From an uncultured Pelagibacteraceae bacterium (GTDB taxonomy: Bacteria > Pseudomonadota > Alphaproteobacteria > Pelagibacterales > Pelagibacteraceae): a DNA stretch of 64,000 nucleotides. Within the stretch, counting starts at the first letter, position 1; each line of letters begins with the position of its first letter. The stretch is from assembly GCA_902597895.1 (NCBI GenBank), contig CACJZM010000002.1:1-64000 (forward strand), read 5' to 3'. The position numbers and the translations under genes were made by a program. Shown here one piece after another: positions 45,056 through 55,857 of the stretch. A model generated the notes under the pieces. The model worked only from the letters and a program-made list of their open reading frames with translations. It had not been told where the DNA came from and made no database searches.

Positions 45056-45787
45056 ATGGATGATTCTTTAGATTTTAAAGTGGATATTAATAATTTTAGT
45101 GGTTCATTAGAAGTTCTTTTAGATTTAGCAAAATCTCAAAAAGTTGATCTAGAAACTATATCAATAACAAAATTAGCAGATCAGTTTCTTGAATTTATCA
45201 AAACCACTGAAAATATAAATCTTGAACTAGCATCTGAATATTTATTAATGGCAACATGGCTAACGTACCTAAAATCTAAATTATTGTTACCAGAAACTGA
45301 TGAGGAAGAATTTAAAGCATTAGAAGTTGCTGAAAAATTAAAATTACAACTTAAGAAATTAGAATTAATTAGATTGTTATCAGATCAAATGCTCAAAAGA
45401 AAAAGATTAGGTAGGGACATTTTCTTTAGAGGTATGAAAGGTAATATTAGATCAATATATAGTTCAAAGTACTCACTTACTTTATTTGAAATTTTAAAGG
45501 CGTATTCAACTATTATTATGACTAAAGATTTTCAAACAATGAATATTCCAAGATTACCTGTTTTAACCACTGAAGAAGGAATAAAAACAATAAAAAATTT
45601 GTTTGGGAGTCTTAAAGACTGGAAAAATATTCATGATATAATTCCAAAAGATTTTTTTAACTCTAGTAGTTTAAAAAAAACTGGTTTATCTGGAGTTTTT
45701 TCTGGTTCACTTGAATTAGCAAAGGAAGGAAATATCTCTATAAAACAAAATAATCTATTTGAAGATATTTATATAAAAGAAAAATAA
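45056..45787 (+). CDS. scpA: Segregation and condensation protein A (kleisin)
   Basis: Kleisin subunit linking SMC to ScpB for chromosome condensation. It starts with the conserved FSGSLEVLLDLAKSQKVDL block, followed by ISITKLADQFLEFI and YLLMATWLTYLKSKLLLP, and has a winged-helix C-terminus. At 243 residues it is typical. It is adjacent to scpB, which begins at the next base after its stop. Confidence 0.93.
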   Translation: MDDSLDFKVDINNFSGSLEVLLDLAKSQKVDLETISITKLADQFLEFIKTTENINLELASEYLLMATWLTYLKSKLLLPETDEEEFKALEVAEKLKLQLKKLELIRLLSDQMLKRKRLGRDIFFRGMKGNIRSIYSSKYSLTLFEILKAYSTIIMTKDFQTMNIPRLPVLTTEEGIKTIKNLFGSLKDWKNIHDIIPKDFFNSSSLKKTGLSGVFSGSLELAKEGNISIKQNNLFEDIYIKEK

Positions 45788-46477
45788 ATGAATAAAATTA
45801 AAAAAAAAAATAATATTGTTAGTTTTCCAAATAATCTGACCAATGGAGAAAAAGAGGTTGAAGCAATAATTTTTGCTGCTGCAGAGCCTCTTGATATTGA
45901 TACAATTGAGTCTAAATTATCTAAAAAAATTGATGTTCAAAATATTTTAGAAAAGTTACAAAAATTGTACTCTAACAGGGGTATTAATTTAGTATGTATA
46001 TCAAAAAAATGGTCATTCAGAACTTCTGAGTCATTATCCAACTTAATGTCTGAACAAAAAACTATTGAAAAAAAACTTTCAAGAGCTGCCGTTGAAACGT
46101 TAGCAATTATTGCTTATCATCAACCAGTTACACGAGCTGAAATTGAGGAAATTAGAGGTGTAGCTTTTGGTACTAATACATTAGAAATTCTAATGGAGCT
46201 TAATTGGGTTAGACCTCAAGGAAGAAAAGATGCGCCAGGTAAGCCGATACAATATGGGACTACAGATAATTTTTTAAGCCATTTCAATATTCAAAAACTC
46301 TCAGATTTACCAACTATTGATGAATTAGGAACAGCAGGGTTAATTGATACGTCAAATGTAGATTCTAAAATATTTGGAACAGGTAAATTTTATAAAGAAA
46401 ATCAAGATGAAACAAAGGAAAATATTTACTCTGATATTGATGAAATGTTAAATAGCACTCTTAACAAAGATGATTAA
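45788..46477 (+). CDS. scpB: Segregation and condensation protein B
   Basis: Winged-helix partner of ScpA in the SMC complex. Conserved parts are EAIIFAAAEPLDIDTIESKL and AVETLAIIAYHQPVTRAEIE, then IRGVAFGTNTLEILMEL. It is 229 residues long with a low-complexity acidic tail (DETKENIYSDIDEM). It starts immediately after scpA, and a 50-bp gap separates it from tatA. Confidence 0.93.
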   Translation: MNKIKKKNNIVSFPNNLTNGEKEVEAIIFAAAEPLDIDTIESKLSKKIDVQNILEKLQKLYSNRGINLVCISKKWSFRTSESLSNLMSEQKTIEKKLSRAAVETLAIIAYHQPVTRAEIEEIRGVAFGTNTLEILMELNWVRPQGRKDAPGKPIQYGTTDNFLSHFNIQKLSDLPTIDELGTAGLIDTSNVDSKIFGTGKFYKENQDETKENIYSDIDEMLNSTLNKDD

Positions 46478-46527
46478 TAGAAAATAATTTTCTTTTAAAA
46501 ATTTGATAATAAAGATATAAAGTACTC

Positions 46528-46737
46528 ATGAGTATAGGATTTTGGCAAATAGCGATAGTAGTAATTTTAGTGGTCCTACTTTTTGGTAGAGGTAAAATCT
46601 CTAGCCTTATGGGAGATGTGGCTAAAGGAATAAAAAGCTTCAAAAAAGGCATGGCCTCCGACGCTATAGAAACAGAAACAACTAAAAATGTTTCTGAAAA
46701 TCAAGATACAAACAATCAAGATACAAATAAAGATTAA
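46528..46737 (+). CDS. tatA: TatA, twin-arginine translocase subunit
   Basis: Pore-forming Tat component of 69 residues. An N-terminal membrane helix ([18 protein letters not shown]) is followed by the hinge FGRGK and an amphipathic helix ([18 protein letters not shown]). The hydrophilic tail is short and contains a small repeat ([10 protein letters not shown]). It is first in tatA-tatB-tatC, with tatB beginning 5 bp later. Confidence 0.95.
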   Translation: MSIGFWQIAIVVILVVLLFGRGKISSLMGDVAKGIKSFKKGMASDAIETETTKNVSENQDTNNQDTNKD

Positions 46738-46742
46738 TTCAA

Positions 46743-46985
46743 ATGCCAACAATTGGCTGGTTTGAAATTTTAATAATTGTAACAGTCGCAATTCTAGTTG
46801 TAGGACCTAAAGATTTTCCATTTATGTTGAAAAAAATAGGTTCGTGGATTGGTAGCGTTAAAAAATATGTTGGCAATGTCCAAAATGAAGTTAACAACTT
46901 TGAAGATTTTGGAACTGAAGAAAAAAATACAAATAAAGACATCAACAAAAATAAACAAGAAACTGAAATAGATAATGGAAAATAA
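46743..46985 (+). CDS. tatB: TatB, twin-arginine translocase subunit
   Basis: Receptor-complex subunit, 80 residues. The helix GWFEILIIVTVAILVVGPKDFP has the TatB-type glutamate near the N-terminus and the GPK-x-hydrophobic-P hinge, then an amphipathic helix (LKKIGSWIGSVKKYVGNV). It overlaps tatC by 11 bp. Confidence 0.94.
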   Translation: MPTIGWFEILIIVTVAILVVGPKDFPFMLKKIGSWIGSVKKYVGNVQNEVNNFEDFGTEEKNTNKDINKNKQETEIDNGK

Positions 46986-47739
46986 TAAGGAAACAGGTTT
47001 CGTATCCCACTTAGTTGAATTAAGACAAAGATTAATTAATTCATTAATATTTTTGGCTGTTTTGTTTGTTATTTGCTATTTTTTTTCTGAGCATATTTAT
47101 GGTTTTTTAGTTGAGCCATATGCTGAAGCAGTCAAAAAAGATGGATCTGATAGAAGATTAATTTTTACTGCCCTTCAAGAAACATTCTTAACATATCTAA
47201 AAGTCTCATTTTTTACAGCCTTTTTTATAACAAGTCCCTATATACTTATACAAATATGGAAATTTATTGCTCCCGGTTTATATGACAATGAAAAATCAGC
47301 AATTATGCCATATCTTATTGTTACACCAATTTTATTTCTTCTAGGAGGTATGCTTGTCTACTATCTTATAATGCCTTTAGCATTTAAGTTTTTTTTATCT
47401 TTTGAAAGTAGTGGCATGTCTACAGGATTACCAATACAATTGGAGGCTAAAGTTAATGAATATTTATCTCTAGTAATGAAGCTAATATTTGCTTTTGGAT
47501 TAAGTTTTCAATTGCCTGTCGTTCTAAGTTTATTAGCACGTATAAACGTTATCGATTCTGCTTTTTTAAAACAAAGAAGAAAATATGTAGTTGTAATAAT
47601 ATTTGCTGCAGCAGCAGTGCTTACACCACCCGATCCAGTCACCCAAATAGGTTTGGCTATACCTTTGTTAATATTGTATGAATTATCAATTTTTTCAGTA
47701 AAAATTATTGAGAAAAAAATAGAAAAAGAAAATGCATAA
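46975..47739 (+). CDS. tatC: TatC, twin-arginine translocase core subunit
   Basis: Six-helix membrane protein that recognises twin-arginine signals, 254 residues. Conserved parts are FVSHLVELRQRLINSL at the N-terminus, a periplasmic FTALQETFLTYLKVSFF region, and PGLYDNEKSA. The C-terminal block is AAAVLTPPDPVTQIGLAIP. One candidate client, the M48 lipoprotein at 60746, lies in this same window. It overlaps serS by 8 bp. Confidence 0.96.
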   Translation: MENNKETGFVSHLVELRQRLINSLIFLAVLFVICYFFSEHIYGFLVEPYAEAVKKDGSDRRLIFTALQETFLTYLKVSFFTAFFITSPYILIQIWKFIAPGLYDNEKSAIMPYLIVTPILFLLGGMLVYYLIMPLAFKFFLSFESSGMSTGLPIQLEAKVNEYLSLVMKLIFAFGLSFQLPVVLSLLARINVIDSAFLKQRRKYVVVIIFAAAAVLTPPDPVTQIGLAIPLLILYELSIFSVKIIEKKIEKENA

Positions 47740-48991
47740 TATTAAAGATATTCGTAAAAACTTTGATGAATTTGTAAATTCAATTAAAAAAAGAAATCAA
47801 GATTTAAAATTAGAAAATATATTAGAATTAGACAAAAAAAATAGAAATTTAATTCAAAATAAAGAAATTTTAGAAAAAGAAAAAAAAGACATTTCAAAAT
47901 CAAAAGATAAAAGTTTATTTGAAAAATCAAAAAAGATATCAACTGAAATTGATTTATTAAATACTCAACAAAATAAAATTAAAACCGAAATTGAAAATAT
48001 TCTTTCATCTTTACCTAACTTAGCATTGAATGACGTTCCTGTAGGTAAAGATGAAAAATCTAATGTTGAAGTTGAAACAAAAGGTGAAATTAGAAAATTT
48101 GATTTTAAACCCAAGTCTCATTATGAGTTAGGTGACAGTTTGAAGATGTTGGATTTTGATGTAGCAACAAAAACTTCTGGTACTAGGTTTGTTTTTGTTA
48201 AGGATAAATTGGCTCAGTTAGAAAGAGCTTTATCTAATTTCATGTTAGACACTCATATAAAAGAGAATGGATATGAGGAAATTTCTCCTCCATTAATAGC
48301 CAATGAAGATTCTATGTATGGTACAGGTCAATTGCCTAAATTTGAAAATGATCAGTTCGAATTAAAAATTGACGAAAAAAATGATAGAAAATTCTTAATT
48401 CCTACGGCTGAAGTTATTCTTACAAATATCGTAAAAGATAAAATTTTAAATATTAAAAATTTGCCTTTGCGTTATGTTGCATCAACCTCATGCTTCAGAA
48501 AAGAAGCTGGAAGTTACGGTAAAGATACAAAAGGAATGATCAGACAACATCAATTTTATAAAGTTGAATTAGTTAGTATTGTTGAAAATAACAAATGTGC
48601 AGATGAACTGGAAAGAATGACAAAGTGCGCTTCTGCAATTTTGGATAAATTAAAGTTACCTTATAGAAAAGTATTACTTTCCACTGGTGATATGGGATTT
48701 AGCGCTGAAAAAACATACGATCTGGAGGTTTGGCTTCCGTCAGAAAATAAATTTAGAGAAATTTCTAGCTGTTCCTCATGTGGAACGTTTCAAGCTCGAA
48801 GAATGAAAACAAGATATAAAAATTCTTCAAATGACACAGAATTTGTTGGAACTTTAAATGGCAGTGGTCTCGCTATTGGAAGATCATTAATTGCAATTTT
48901 AGAAAATTATCAAAATGCCGATGGATCAATAAATATTCCAGAAGTACTTATACCCTACATGAATAATTTAAATATTATCAAAAGCAAATAG
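47732..48991 (+). CDS. serS: Seryl-tRNA synthetase
   Basis: Class II synthetase charging tRNA-Ser. It has an N-terminal coiled-coil arm (about residues 25-100) that binds the long variable arm, then class II motifs around SCFRKEAGSYGKDTKGMIRQHQF (motif 2) and GSGLAIGRSLIAILENYQ (motif 3). At 419 residues it is normal. In many alphaproteobacteria surE and pcm follow serS, but here yajC does, 53 bp later. Confidence 0.96.
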   Translation: MHNIKDIRKNFDEFVNSIKKRNQDLKLENILELDKKNRNLIQNKEILEKEKKDISKSKDKSLFEKSKKISTEIDLLNTQQNKIKTEIENILSSLPNLALNDVPVGKDEKSNVEVETKGEIRKFDFKPKSHYELGDSLKMLDFDVATKTSGTRFVFVKDKLAQLERALSNFMLDTHIKENGYEEISPPLIANEDSMYGTGQLPKFENDQFELKIDEKNDRKFLIPTAEVILTNIVKDKILNIKNLPLRYVASTSCFRKEAGSYGKDTKGMIRQHQFYKVELVSIVENNKCADELERMTKCASAILDKLKLPYRKVLLSTGDMGFSAEKTYDLEVWLPSENKFREISSCSSCGTFQARRMKTRYKNSSNDTEFVGTLNGSGLAIGRSLIAILENYQNADGSINIPEVLIPYMNNLNIIKSK

Positions 48992-49044
48992 CAGTTGTTT
49001 TAATAATATAGATAGTATAAACAATTCATAAATATTATAATATT

Positions 49045-49332
49045 ATGTCAGGATCAGGAATAGGACAGTTCATACCATTAATTTTAATTTTTGTTATTTT
49101 TTATTTTTTTCTAATAAGACCTCAGCAAAAAAAAGTAAAAGATCATAAAATTATGGTTGAAAACTTAAAAAGAGGTGACAAAGTCGTAACAGCAGGCGGT
49201 ATAATTGGTACTGTTGATAGAGTAATTGACAATGATAAAGTTGAAGTTTCAATATCTGACGATGTAAAAGTAGAAATAATTAAAGCAACAGGAATACAAG
49301 CTCTATTAAATAATCCAGAAACAAAAAAATAA
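49045..49332 (+). CDS. yajC: YajC, Sec translocase accessory subunit
   Basis: A 95-residue protein with one N-terminal helix (FIPLILIFVIFYFFLIRPQ) followed by the family motif RPQQKKVKDHKIMVENLKRG and GDKVVTAGGIIGTV. It associates with SecDF in protein export and sits directly before secD, 12 bp apart, as is usual. Confidence 0.95.
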   Translation: MSGSGIGQFIPLILIFVIFYFFLIRPQQKKVKDHKIMVENLKRGDKVVTAGGIIGTVDRVIDNDKVEVSISDDVKVEIIKATGIQALLNNPETKK

Positions 49333-49344
49333 CATTAAAAAACA

Positions 49345-50898
49345 ATGTTATACTTTTCAAAATTAAAAATTTTATCTGTTATAGTTATTACATTAATTCT
49401 ATCTTATTTTGCCTTATCTAATTTTTTTTCTTTTGATGATAATTTCTTTAAAAAAAAAATCAATCTTGGATTAGATTTACAAGGTGGTTCATATCTACTA
49501 TTAGAAATAGATAATGAACCTGTAATTATTCAACAAGTGCAAAATAAATTTTTTGAGATAAAAAAGTATTTAAAGAATAAAAATATCCAATTTAAAAACA
49601 TTGAGATTATAGATAATCAAAATATAAAATTTGAAATTAACTCAGATGAATCAAACCTTATTGAAGATATTTTTTCTGATAAAGAAAGTGAAATAAATCC
49701 ATATTTTCCAAAATTTAAAACTCATCAGTTTAATCTAAATATTGCCAATAATGATGTTCTATTAGAACTATCTGATTATGGTTTAGTATTAATAAAGGGC
49801 GCATCTCAAGAACAGGCGATTGAAATTGTCAGAAGAAGAGTTGATGAAGTTGGAACCAACGAGCCTAATATATTAAAAAGAGGCAGTGATAGAATATTAG
49901 TCGAATTACCAGGCTTGAATAACCCTGATAGAATTAAATCTCTTCTAGGCAAAACCGCTAATCTTACTTTCAAATTTGTTACAAATAATTCAGAAGAATC
50001 TTTTGGAACTGAAAAACTATCATTTGAAGATGGTACAGAAGTTATTGTAAGCAAGCGTATAGTTCTTAGTGGTGAAAACCTTATTGATGCTAACCCAAGA
50101 ATGGATAATCAATCCAATCAAACTGTTGTTTCTTTCAATTTAGATAGGGTGGGTACTAAAAAATTTGCAAAAGCAACTACTAATAATGTCGGAAAGAAAT
50201 TAGCAATAATTTTGGATAATAAAATTATTAGTGCACCAACAATCCAAGAGCCTATTGTTGGTGGATCTGGACAAATAACTGGAGATTTTACTTTTCAATC
50301 AGCAACAGATATGGCTTTACTACTCAGATCAGGTGCACTTCCTGCACCTTTAAATATTATTGAGGAACGTACTGTCGGACCTGACCTAGGTCAAGATTCA
50401 ATTAATTCAGGTATATTGTCTTTGATAATTGGATTCACATTAGTTATTTTATTTATGCTAATAAAATATAAAATTTTTGGATTAATAGCTAATGTCACAC
50501 TAATATTTAATTTGTTTTTGCTAATTGGAATACTGACATTATTTGAAGCTACACTAACTTTACCAGGTATAGCAGGAATAATTTTAACTGTGGGTATGGC
50601 AGTAGATGCCAATGTTTTAATTTACGAGAGAATTAAAGAAGAAAAAAAAGGGGAGGAAAATCAATTGCTAGCCTTTGATAGTGGATATACAAAATCAAGA
50701 ACCACTATTTTGGATGCTAATATAACAACTTTAATAGCTGCTGCTATATTGTTTATTTTAGGCTCAGGTCCTGTCAAAGGATTTTCTGTAACTTTAGGAG
50801 TTGGGATACTAACAACACTGTTTTCAGTTTATTTTATAGCAAGGTTGATTACTTCTATTTATGTTTCAAAAAACAAACATAAGGAGAAATTAATATAA
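49345..50898 (+). CDS. secD: SecD, protein translocase subunit
   Basis: RND-like subunit that uses proton motive force to finish preprotein export. It has one N-terminal helix, the LGLDLQGGSYLLLEID motif, a periplasmic P1 region (EIVRRRVDEVGTNEP, VELPGLNNPDRIKSLLG), then five membrane helices with the core sequence GMAVDANVLIYERIKEE. It is 517 residues long and overlaps secF by one base. Confidence 0.95.
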   Translation: MLYFSKLKILSVIVITLILSYFALSNFFSFDDNFFKKKINLGLDLQGGSYLLLEIDNEPVIIQQVQNKFFEIKKYLKNKNIQFKNIEIIDNQNIKFEINSDESNLIEDIFSDKESEINPYFPKFKTHQFNLNIANNDVLLELSDYGLVLIKGASQEQAIEIVRRRVDEVGTNEPNILKRGSDRILVELPGLNNPDRIKSLLGKTANLTFKFVTNNSEESFGTEKLSFEDGTEVIVSKRIVLSGENLIDANPRMDNQSNQTVVSFNLDRVGTKKFAKATTNNVGKKLAIILDNKIISAPTIQEPIVGGSGQITGDFTFQSATDMALLLRSGALPAPLNIIEERTVGPDLGQDSINSGILSLIIGFTLVILFMLIKYKIFGLIANVTLIFNLFLLIGILTLFEATLTLPGIAGIILTVGMAVDANVLIYERIKEEKKGEENQLLAFDSGYTKSRTTILDANITTLIAAAILFILGSGPVKGFSVTLGVGILTTLFSVYFIARLITSIYVSKNKHKEKLI

Positions 50899-51800
50899 TG
50901 GAAAAAATTAATATACCTTTTAACTTATTCTACAAAAAATTTAATTATTTGTCTCTATCTTTAATCTTTGTATCCATATTATTTTTATTATTTAAAGGTT
51001 TAAATTATGGTGTAGACTTTAAGGGAGGTACGCTAATAGAATTAAGAGCTAATGATAATACTATAAGTATCTCAGATTTAAGAAAATCATTTACAGATAT
51101 GAATCTAGGAGATGTTAGTGTTAAAAATTTTGGTAATGATAATGATTTCATTGTTAAATTTGAAAAAAAAGAAAACCTTGAAGAAAATTTTATTGAAAAT
51201 TTAAAAGTTGAATTGAAAAAAGACTTGGGTAATTCTTTTAATTTTAGGAGAGTTGAAAGTGTTGGACCAAAAGTGAGTTCAGAGTTATTAAAATCAGGTA
51301 TTTTAGCAATTCTTTTATCATTAGGCGCTATGCTAATTTATATATGGATTAGATTTGAATGGCAATTTAGTCTTGGAGCAATAGCGGCTATTTTCCATGA
51401 TGTTATTATAACACTTGGTTTTTTTTCAATATTAAATCTCGAAATAAATTTATCAATTGTTGCAGCTGTATTAACTATTGTAGGTTATTCAATGAACGAT
51501 ACAGTTGTAATTTTTGATAGAGTTCGAGAAAATTTGAAAAAATTTTCAGATATAAAAATTTATGACCTAACAAATATTTCTATAAACGAAACATTATCTC
51601 GAACAATAATAACATCCGCTACTACACTATTAGCTTTATTATCTATATTTATTTTTGGTGGAGAGATATTGAAAGGTTTTTCATTTGCTATGATACTTGG
51701 TGTTATAATTGGAACCTATTCTTCAATTTATATAGCTAACCCAATTTTAGTAATGCTAAAAGTATCTCAAAAAACTATACTTAAAGAAGAGAAAGAATAA
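50898..51800 (+). CDS. secF: SecF, protein translocase subunit
   Basis: Partner of SecD, 300 residues. It starts with a membrane helix and NYGVDFKGGTLIELR, then the core ending in GYSMNDTVVIFDRVRENLKK, and ETLSRTIITSATTLLALLSIF. Its stop codon abuts the stop of the convergent PuuD-like gene with no gap. Confidence 0.95.
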   Translation: MEKINIPFNLFYKKFNYLSLSLIFVSILFLLFKGLNYGVDFKGGTLIELRANDNTISISDLRKSFTDMNLGDVSVKNFGNDNDFIVKFEKKENLEENFIENLKVELKKDLGNSFNFRRVESVGPKVSSELLKSGILAILLSLGAMLIYIWIRFEWQFSLGAIAAIFHDVIITLGFFSILNLEINLSIVAAVLTIVGYSMNDTVVIFDRVRENLKKFSDIKIYDLTNISINETLSRTIITSATTLLALLSIFIFGGEILKGFSFAMILGVIIGTYSSIYIANPILVMLKVSQKTILKEEKE

Positions 51801-52403
51801 TTAATATAAATTCTGTGCTGCTACCATTGAAAGTAGCATCGGTAAAGATAATAGAGTATTAGTTCTTGATGCAATTAAAGCTCTTTTTGCCGCTATTGGT
51901 TTTTCTTCTGGTGTAGCTTCAACAATACCTAAAACTTTCTTTTGGCTTGGCCAAATCACAAACCAAACATTTATAGCCATTATAATACCCAACCACATAC
52001 CTATTCCTATTGCAGTATTTCTTCCTCCACCACTTCCAATACCCAAAACCATTGCATCGTGAACATATCCATTTAAATATGCAACAATTAATCCAGTGAT
52101 CACAGTTACTAATGCTGCCCATCTAAACCAAAACAATGCAGAAGGTGCTATTACTTTTGTGATAGCTGGTTTCTGTTCATCTGTTATTTTCGACATGTTT
52201 GGAACTTGTACAAAATTAAAATACCATAACAGTCCTATCCACATTATACCTGCCGCTACATGAAAGTATCTAAACAACCAGCTCCAAAAGTATGTATCTA
52301 TATCAAAACCACCAACACCAAATGACAAAAAAATGAAAAGCAAAATCGACAACAACAATGATGTATGAATTACTTTTGATAATGATGAAAAGAAATTACT
52401 CAT
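51801..52403 (-). CDS. PuuD-like (urate hydroxylase N-terminal domain) membrane protein
   Basis: A 200-residue multi-pass membrane protein with about four or five hydrophobic segments and the block WLFRYFHVAAGIMWIGLLWYFNF, followed by WPSQKKVLGIVEATPEEKP. It resembles the membrane domain of PuuD, a urate hydroxylase that has an added cytochrome c domain, which is absent here. Histidines in RYFHVAAG and other helices could bind haem. The biochemical role is unclear. It is convergent with secF. Confidence 0.7.
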   Translation of the reverse strand: MSNFFSSLSKVIHTSLLLSILLFIFLSFGVGGFDIDTYFWSWLFRYFHVAAGIMWIGLLWYFNFVQVPNMSKITDEQKPAITKVIAPSALFWFRWAALVTVITGLIVAYLNGYVHDAMVLGIGSGGGRNTAIGIGMWLGIIMAINVWFVIWPSQKKVLGIVEATPEEKPIAAKRALIASRTNTLLSLPMLLSMVAAQNLY

Positions 52404-52434
52404 GATTCTATTATATACTAAATAAATAAATTTA

Positions 52435-55311
52435 TTAAGCTGTTTTTTTGAACCTATTACTCAGCAAAGGTTTTAAAAATTGGCCTGTAAAACTATTTTT
52501 AACATTACAAATTTCCTCAGGTTTACCTTCTGCTATAATTTCCCCACCTTTCACACCACCCTCTGGTCCCATATCTATAATATAATCTGCTGTTTTAATT
52601 ACATCTAAATTATGTTCAATTACCACAACACTATTTCCAGTTGCGACAAAAGTGTGAAGTATTTCCAAAAGTTTTTTAATGTCGTGTTGATGCAATCCAG
52701 TGGTTGGTTCATCTAAAATATACATTGTCCTTCCAGTAGACCTTTTAGATAGTTCTTTTGCTAATTTAATTCTTTGAGCTTCTCCTCCAGATAGTGTTGT
52801 AGCTTGCTGACCAATCTTTATGTAGCCCAAACCAACTTTCTTTAAAGTCAATAATTTCGATCTTATATTAGAAATATTTTCGAAGTATTCGCATCCTTCA
52901 TCTACTGTCATATTTAAGACATCAGCTATGCTTTTTTCCTTATATTTAATCTCCAGAGTTTCTCTATTATACCTTGTTCCTTTGCACTCATCACATTCAA
53001 TATATACATCTGGTAAAAAGTGCATTTCATAAGTAATAACTCCATCTCCTTCACATGCTTCGCATCTGCCACCTTTAACATTGAATGAAAATCTTCCAGG
53101 TTTATATCCTCTGCTTTTCGATTCTGGTAAACCGGTAAACCAATCCCTAATGGGTCCAAATGCTCCTGTATATGTTGCGGGATTAGATCTAGGTGTTCTA
53201 CCAATAGGTGACTGATCAATATCTATTACTTTATCAATTAATTCTATTCCTTTAAAACTTTTAAATGGCATTGGTATTTTTCTTGATTTATTATTATTTA
53301 AAGAAAGATTTAAGGCATTATATAAAGTTTGTAATATTAAAGTAGATTTACCACTTCCAGAAACACCAGTAATACAAGTTAAACTTCCTAAAGGTATTTT
53401 TAAATTTACATTTTTAAGGTTATTTCCACTTGCACCACCTATTTCTAAAAATCTTCCATTCTTTGCTAATCTTCTATTTTTTGGTATAGGTATAAAAAAC
53501 TTATTAGACAAATATTTTCCAGTAATACTCTCATTGCTCTTTATAATTTCATCATAATTTCCTTGAACAATTACTTCACCTCCATTCTTACCAGCCTCTG
53601 GACCTAAATCAATTATATGATCAGCGTTTTCCATTGTTTCAGTGTCATGTTCGACTACAATAACGGTGTTACCTAAATCTCTTAATCTTTTAAGAGCATT
53701 AATTAATTTTACATTATCTTTTTGATGTAAACCGATTGAAGGTTCATCAAGTACATACAAAACTCCAGTTAAACCTGAGCCTATTTGAGAAGCTAATCTA
53801 ATTCTTTGTGCTTCACCGCCGGATAAAGTTCCAGACTCTCTAGATAAAGTTAGGTAATCCAAACCCACGTTTAGAAGAAAATCTAATCTTTCATTGATTT
53901 CTTTTAAAATATGCTCAGCGATTTTTAACTGTCTAGTATCAAGTTTTGTGCTTAATGATTTAAACCATTCTCTAGAGTCAATTATAGATTTTTCTGAAAC
54001 TTCACTTATATTTAATTTGTCAATTTTTACGCACAAGGCTTCTTCTTTTAATCTCATACCGTTACATCTCTCACACTTAGTATCTGATTGGTATTGTGAT
54101 ATTTCTTCTCTTTTCCAATCACTATCTGTTTCTAGATATCTTCGTTCTAGATTATTAATTACACCTTCAAAAGTTTTTTTATGTGAATATTTTTCATAAC
54201 CATCATCATATGAAAACTTTATTTCTTCATCATCTGAACCATATAAAATAATATTTTTAATTTTTTTAGAAAGTTTTTCCCATTTATCGTTTAATGAAAA
54301 ACCGTAATGTTTAGATAGAGACGATAGGGTTTGAGCATAGTATAAAGAAGTAGATTTTGCCCATGGTAAAATAGCGCCATCAGCTAAAGTTTTTTTTTCG
54401 TTTGGAATTACTAAATTTGGATCCACGTTCAATTTTACACCTATTCCCTCACATTCTTCACAGGCACCATATGGACTATTAAATGAAAATAACCTAGGCT
54501 CTATTTCTTCAATAGTAAAACCACTTTCAGGACAAGCAAAACTAGTAGAAAAAATTATATTTTCAATTTTTCTAAATTTTTTTGGAAGTGTTTCATTTTC
54601 ATATTCAACAAAAAGCAAACCATTTGATAAATTAACAGCTGTTTCAACACTTTCGGCTAATCTATTTCCTAAAGATGAATTTAGAATAATTCTATCAACT
54701 AAAACAGAAATATTATGTTTGATTTTTTTATTTAATTCTGGTGCTTGATCAATGTCATATAGCTTATCATCGATTTTAATTTTTCTAAATCCTCTTTTTT
54801 TATAAGAAAGTATTTCTTTTTTGTATTCACCCTTTCTTCCTCTAACTACCGGTGAAAATAAATATATTGTTGATTTTTTTGGAAGTTCTTTAATTTTATC
54901 AACAATTTGAGAAATTGTTTGTGATGTTATAGGCTTACCAGTAAATGGAGAGTAGGGTATCCCAGCTCTTGCATATAATACTCTCATATAATCATATATT
55001 TCTGTGACTGTAGCAACTGTTGATCTTGGGTTTTTTGATGTATTTTTTTGTTCAATAGATATAGCTGGGCTCAAACCCTCAATAAGATCAACATTAGGTT
55101 TCTTCATTTTATCTAGAAATTGTCTTGCATATGCTGATAAGCTTTCAACATATCTTCTTTGACCTTCAGCATATATTGTATCAAATGCTAGAGAGGATTT
55201 TCCTGAACCTGATAGGCCTGTAATTACAATAAATTTATCTTTAGGAATTTCTAAAGAAATATTCTTCAGATTGTGTTCTTTTGCGCCCTTTATAACTATC
55301 TTTTTTAGCAT
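52435..55311 (-). CDS. uvrA: UvrA, excinuclease ABC subunit A
   Basis: Damage-recognition ATPase of nucleotide excision repair, 958 residues. It has two ABC modules: Walker [10 protein letters not shown] near residue 31 and GVSGSGKST near 650, and signatures [12 protein letters not shown] and [12 protein letters not shown]. Zinc modules include CERCNGMR and CEACEGDG with [10 protein letters not shown]. The site reading CPESGF in place of CPxCG is usual in alphaproteobacteria. It is divergent from ssb across 91 bp. Confidence 0.97.
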   Translation of the reverse strand: MLKKIVIKGAKEHNLKNISLEIPKDKFIVITGLSGSGKSSLAFDTIYAEGQRRYVESLSAYARQFLDKMKKPNVDLIEGLSPAISIEQKNTSKNPRSTVATVTEIYDYMRVLYARAGIPYSPFTGKPITSQTISQIVDKIKELPKKSTIYLFSPVVRGRKGEYKKEILSYKKRGFRKIKIDDKLYDIDQAPELNKKIKHNISVLVDRIILNSSLGNRLAESVETAVNLSNGLLFVEYENETLPKKFRKIENIIFSTSFACPESGFTIEEIEPRLFSFNSPYGACEECEGIGVKLNVDPNLVIPNEKKTLADGAILPWAKSTSLYYAQTLSSLSKHYGFSLNDKWEKLSKKIKNIILYGSDDEEIKFSYDDGYEKYSHKKTFEGVINNLERRYLETDSDWKREEISQYQSDTKCERCNGMRLKEEALCVKIDKLNISEVSEKSIIDSREWFKSLSTKLDTRQLKIAEHILKEINERLDFLLNVGLDYLTLSRESGTLSGGEAQRIRLASQIGSGLTGVLYVLDEPSIGLHQKDNVKLINALKRLRDLGNTVIVVEHDTETMENADHIIDLGPEAGKNGGEVIVQGNYDEIIKSNESITGKYLSNKFFIPIPKNRRLAKNGRFLEIGGASGNNLKNVNLKIPLGSLTCITGVSGSGKSTLILQTLYNALNLSLNNNKSRKIPMPFKSFKGIELIDKVIDIDQSPIGRTPRSNPATYTGAFGPIRDWFTGLPESKSRGYKPGRFSFNVKGGRCEACEGDGVITYEMHFLPDVYIECDECKGTRYNRETLEIKYKEKSIADVLNMTVDEGCEYFENISNIRSKLLTLKKVGLGYIKIGQQATTLSGGEAQRIKLAKELSKRSTGRTMYILDEPTTGLHQHDIKKLLEILHTFVATGNSVVVIEHNLDVIKTADYIIDMGPEGGVKGGEIIAEGKPEEICNVKNSFTGQFLKPLLSNRFKKTA

Positions 55312-55402
55312 AATTTTAGTTGATTTAGTTTAATATAATTAATATTCAATTCAAATTGTGATATATAATAACTTTAAATCAAATCAATATATTTAAAATA
55401 AT

Positions 55403-55852
55403 ATGGCAGGAAGTTTAAATAAAGTACTTTTAATTGGACGATTAGGCGCAGACCCCGAGATCAAACAAATGGTTAATGGAAAAAGTGTTGCACGTTTGAG
55501 TTTAGCTACAAGTCAATCATGGAAAGATAAATCTACTGGTGAAAAAAAAGAAAAAACAGAATGGCACCGAATAGTAGTTTTTAATGAAGGATTAGTTAAT
55601 GTTGTTCAACAATATTTAAAAAAAGGAGCACAAATATATGTTGAAGGACAATTATCTACGAGAAAATGGAAAGACGAACAAAGTGGACAAGATAAATATT
55701 CAACAGAAATTCTTATTCAGGGATATAATTCATCTCTAACAATGCTTGGTGGTGGAAATCAAAACTCAATCCCATCTCAAGATAATAAACAAACTATTGA
55801 AGACACATCGCAAGCTGCACCAAATGATTTAGACGACGATATACCATTTTAG
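55403..55852 (+). CDS. ssb: Single-stranded DNA-binding protein
   Basis: OB-fold SSB of 149 residues. It starts [19 protein letters not shown], with [20 protein letters not shown] and [11 protein letters not shown] in the fold. A short linker leads to the acidic tip DLDDDIPF that docks repair and replication partners. It is 5 bp upstream of gyrA in the same direction. Confidence 0.96.
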   Translation: MAGSLNKVLLIGRLGADPEIKQMVNGKSVARLSLATSQSWKDKSTGEKKEKTEWHRIVVFNEGLVNVVQQYLKKGAQIYVEGQLSTRKWKDEQSGQDKYSTEILIQGYNSSLTMLGGGNQNSIPSQDNKQTIEDTSQAAPNDLDDDIPF

Positions 55853-55857
55853 CTTTT

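Noticed and set aside
54465-54560. Loss of a zinc cysteine in UvrA (CPESGF)
   Set aside because: The same CPxSG form is, to my knowledge, normal for alphaproteobacterial UvrA, so it is not specific to this gene.
55312-55402. LexA-type SOS box between uvrA and ssb
   Set aside because: I looked for the alphaproteobacterial GTTC-N7-GTTC pattern and found none; GTTGATTTAGTTT has the wrong spacing and bases.
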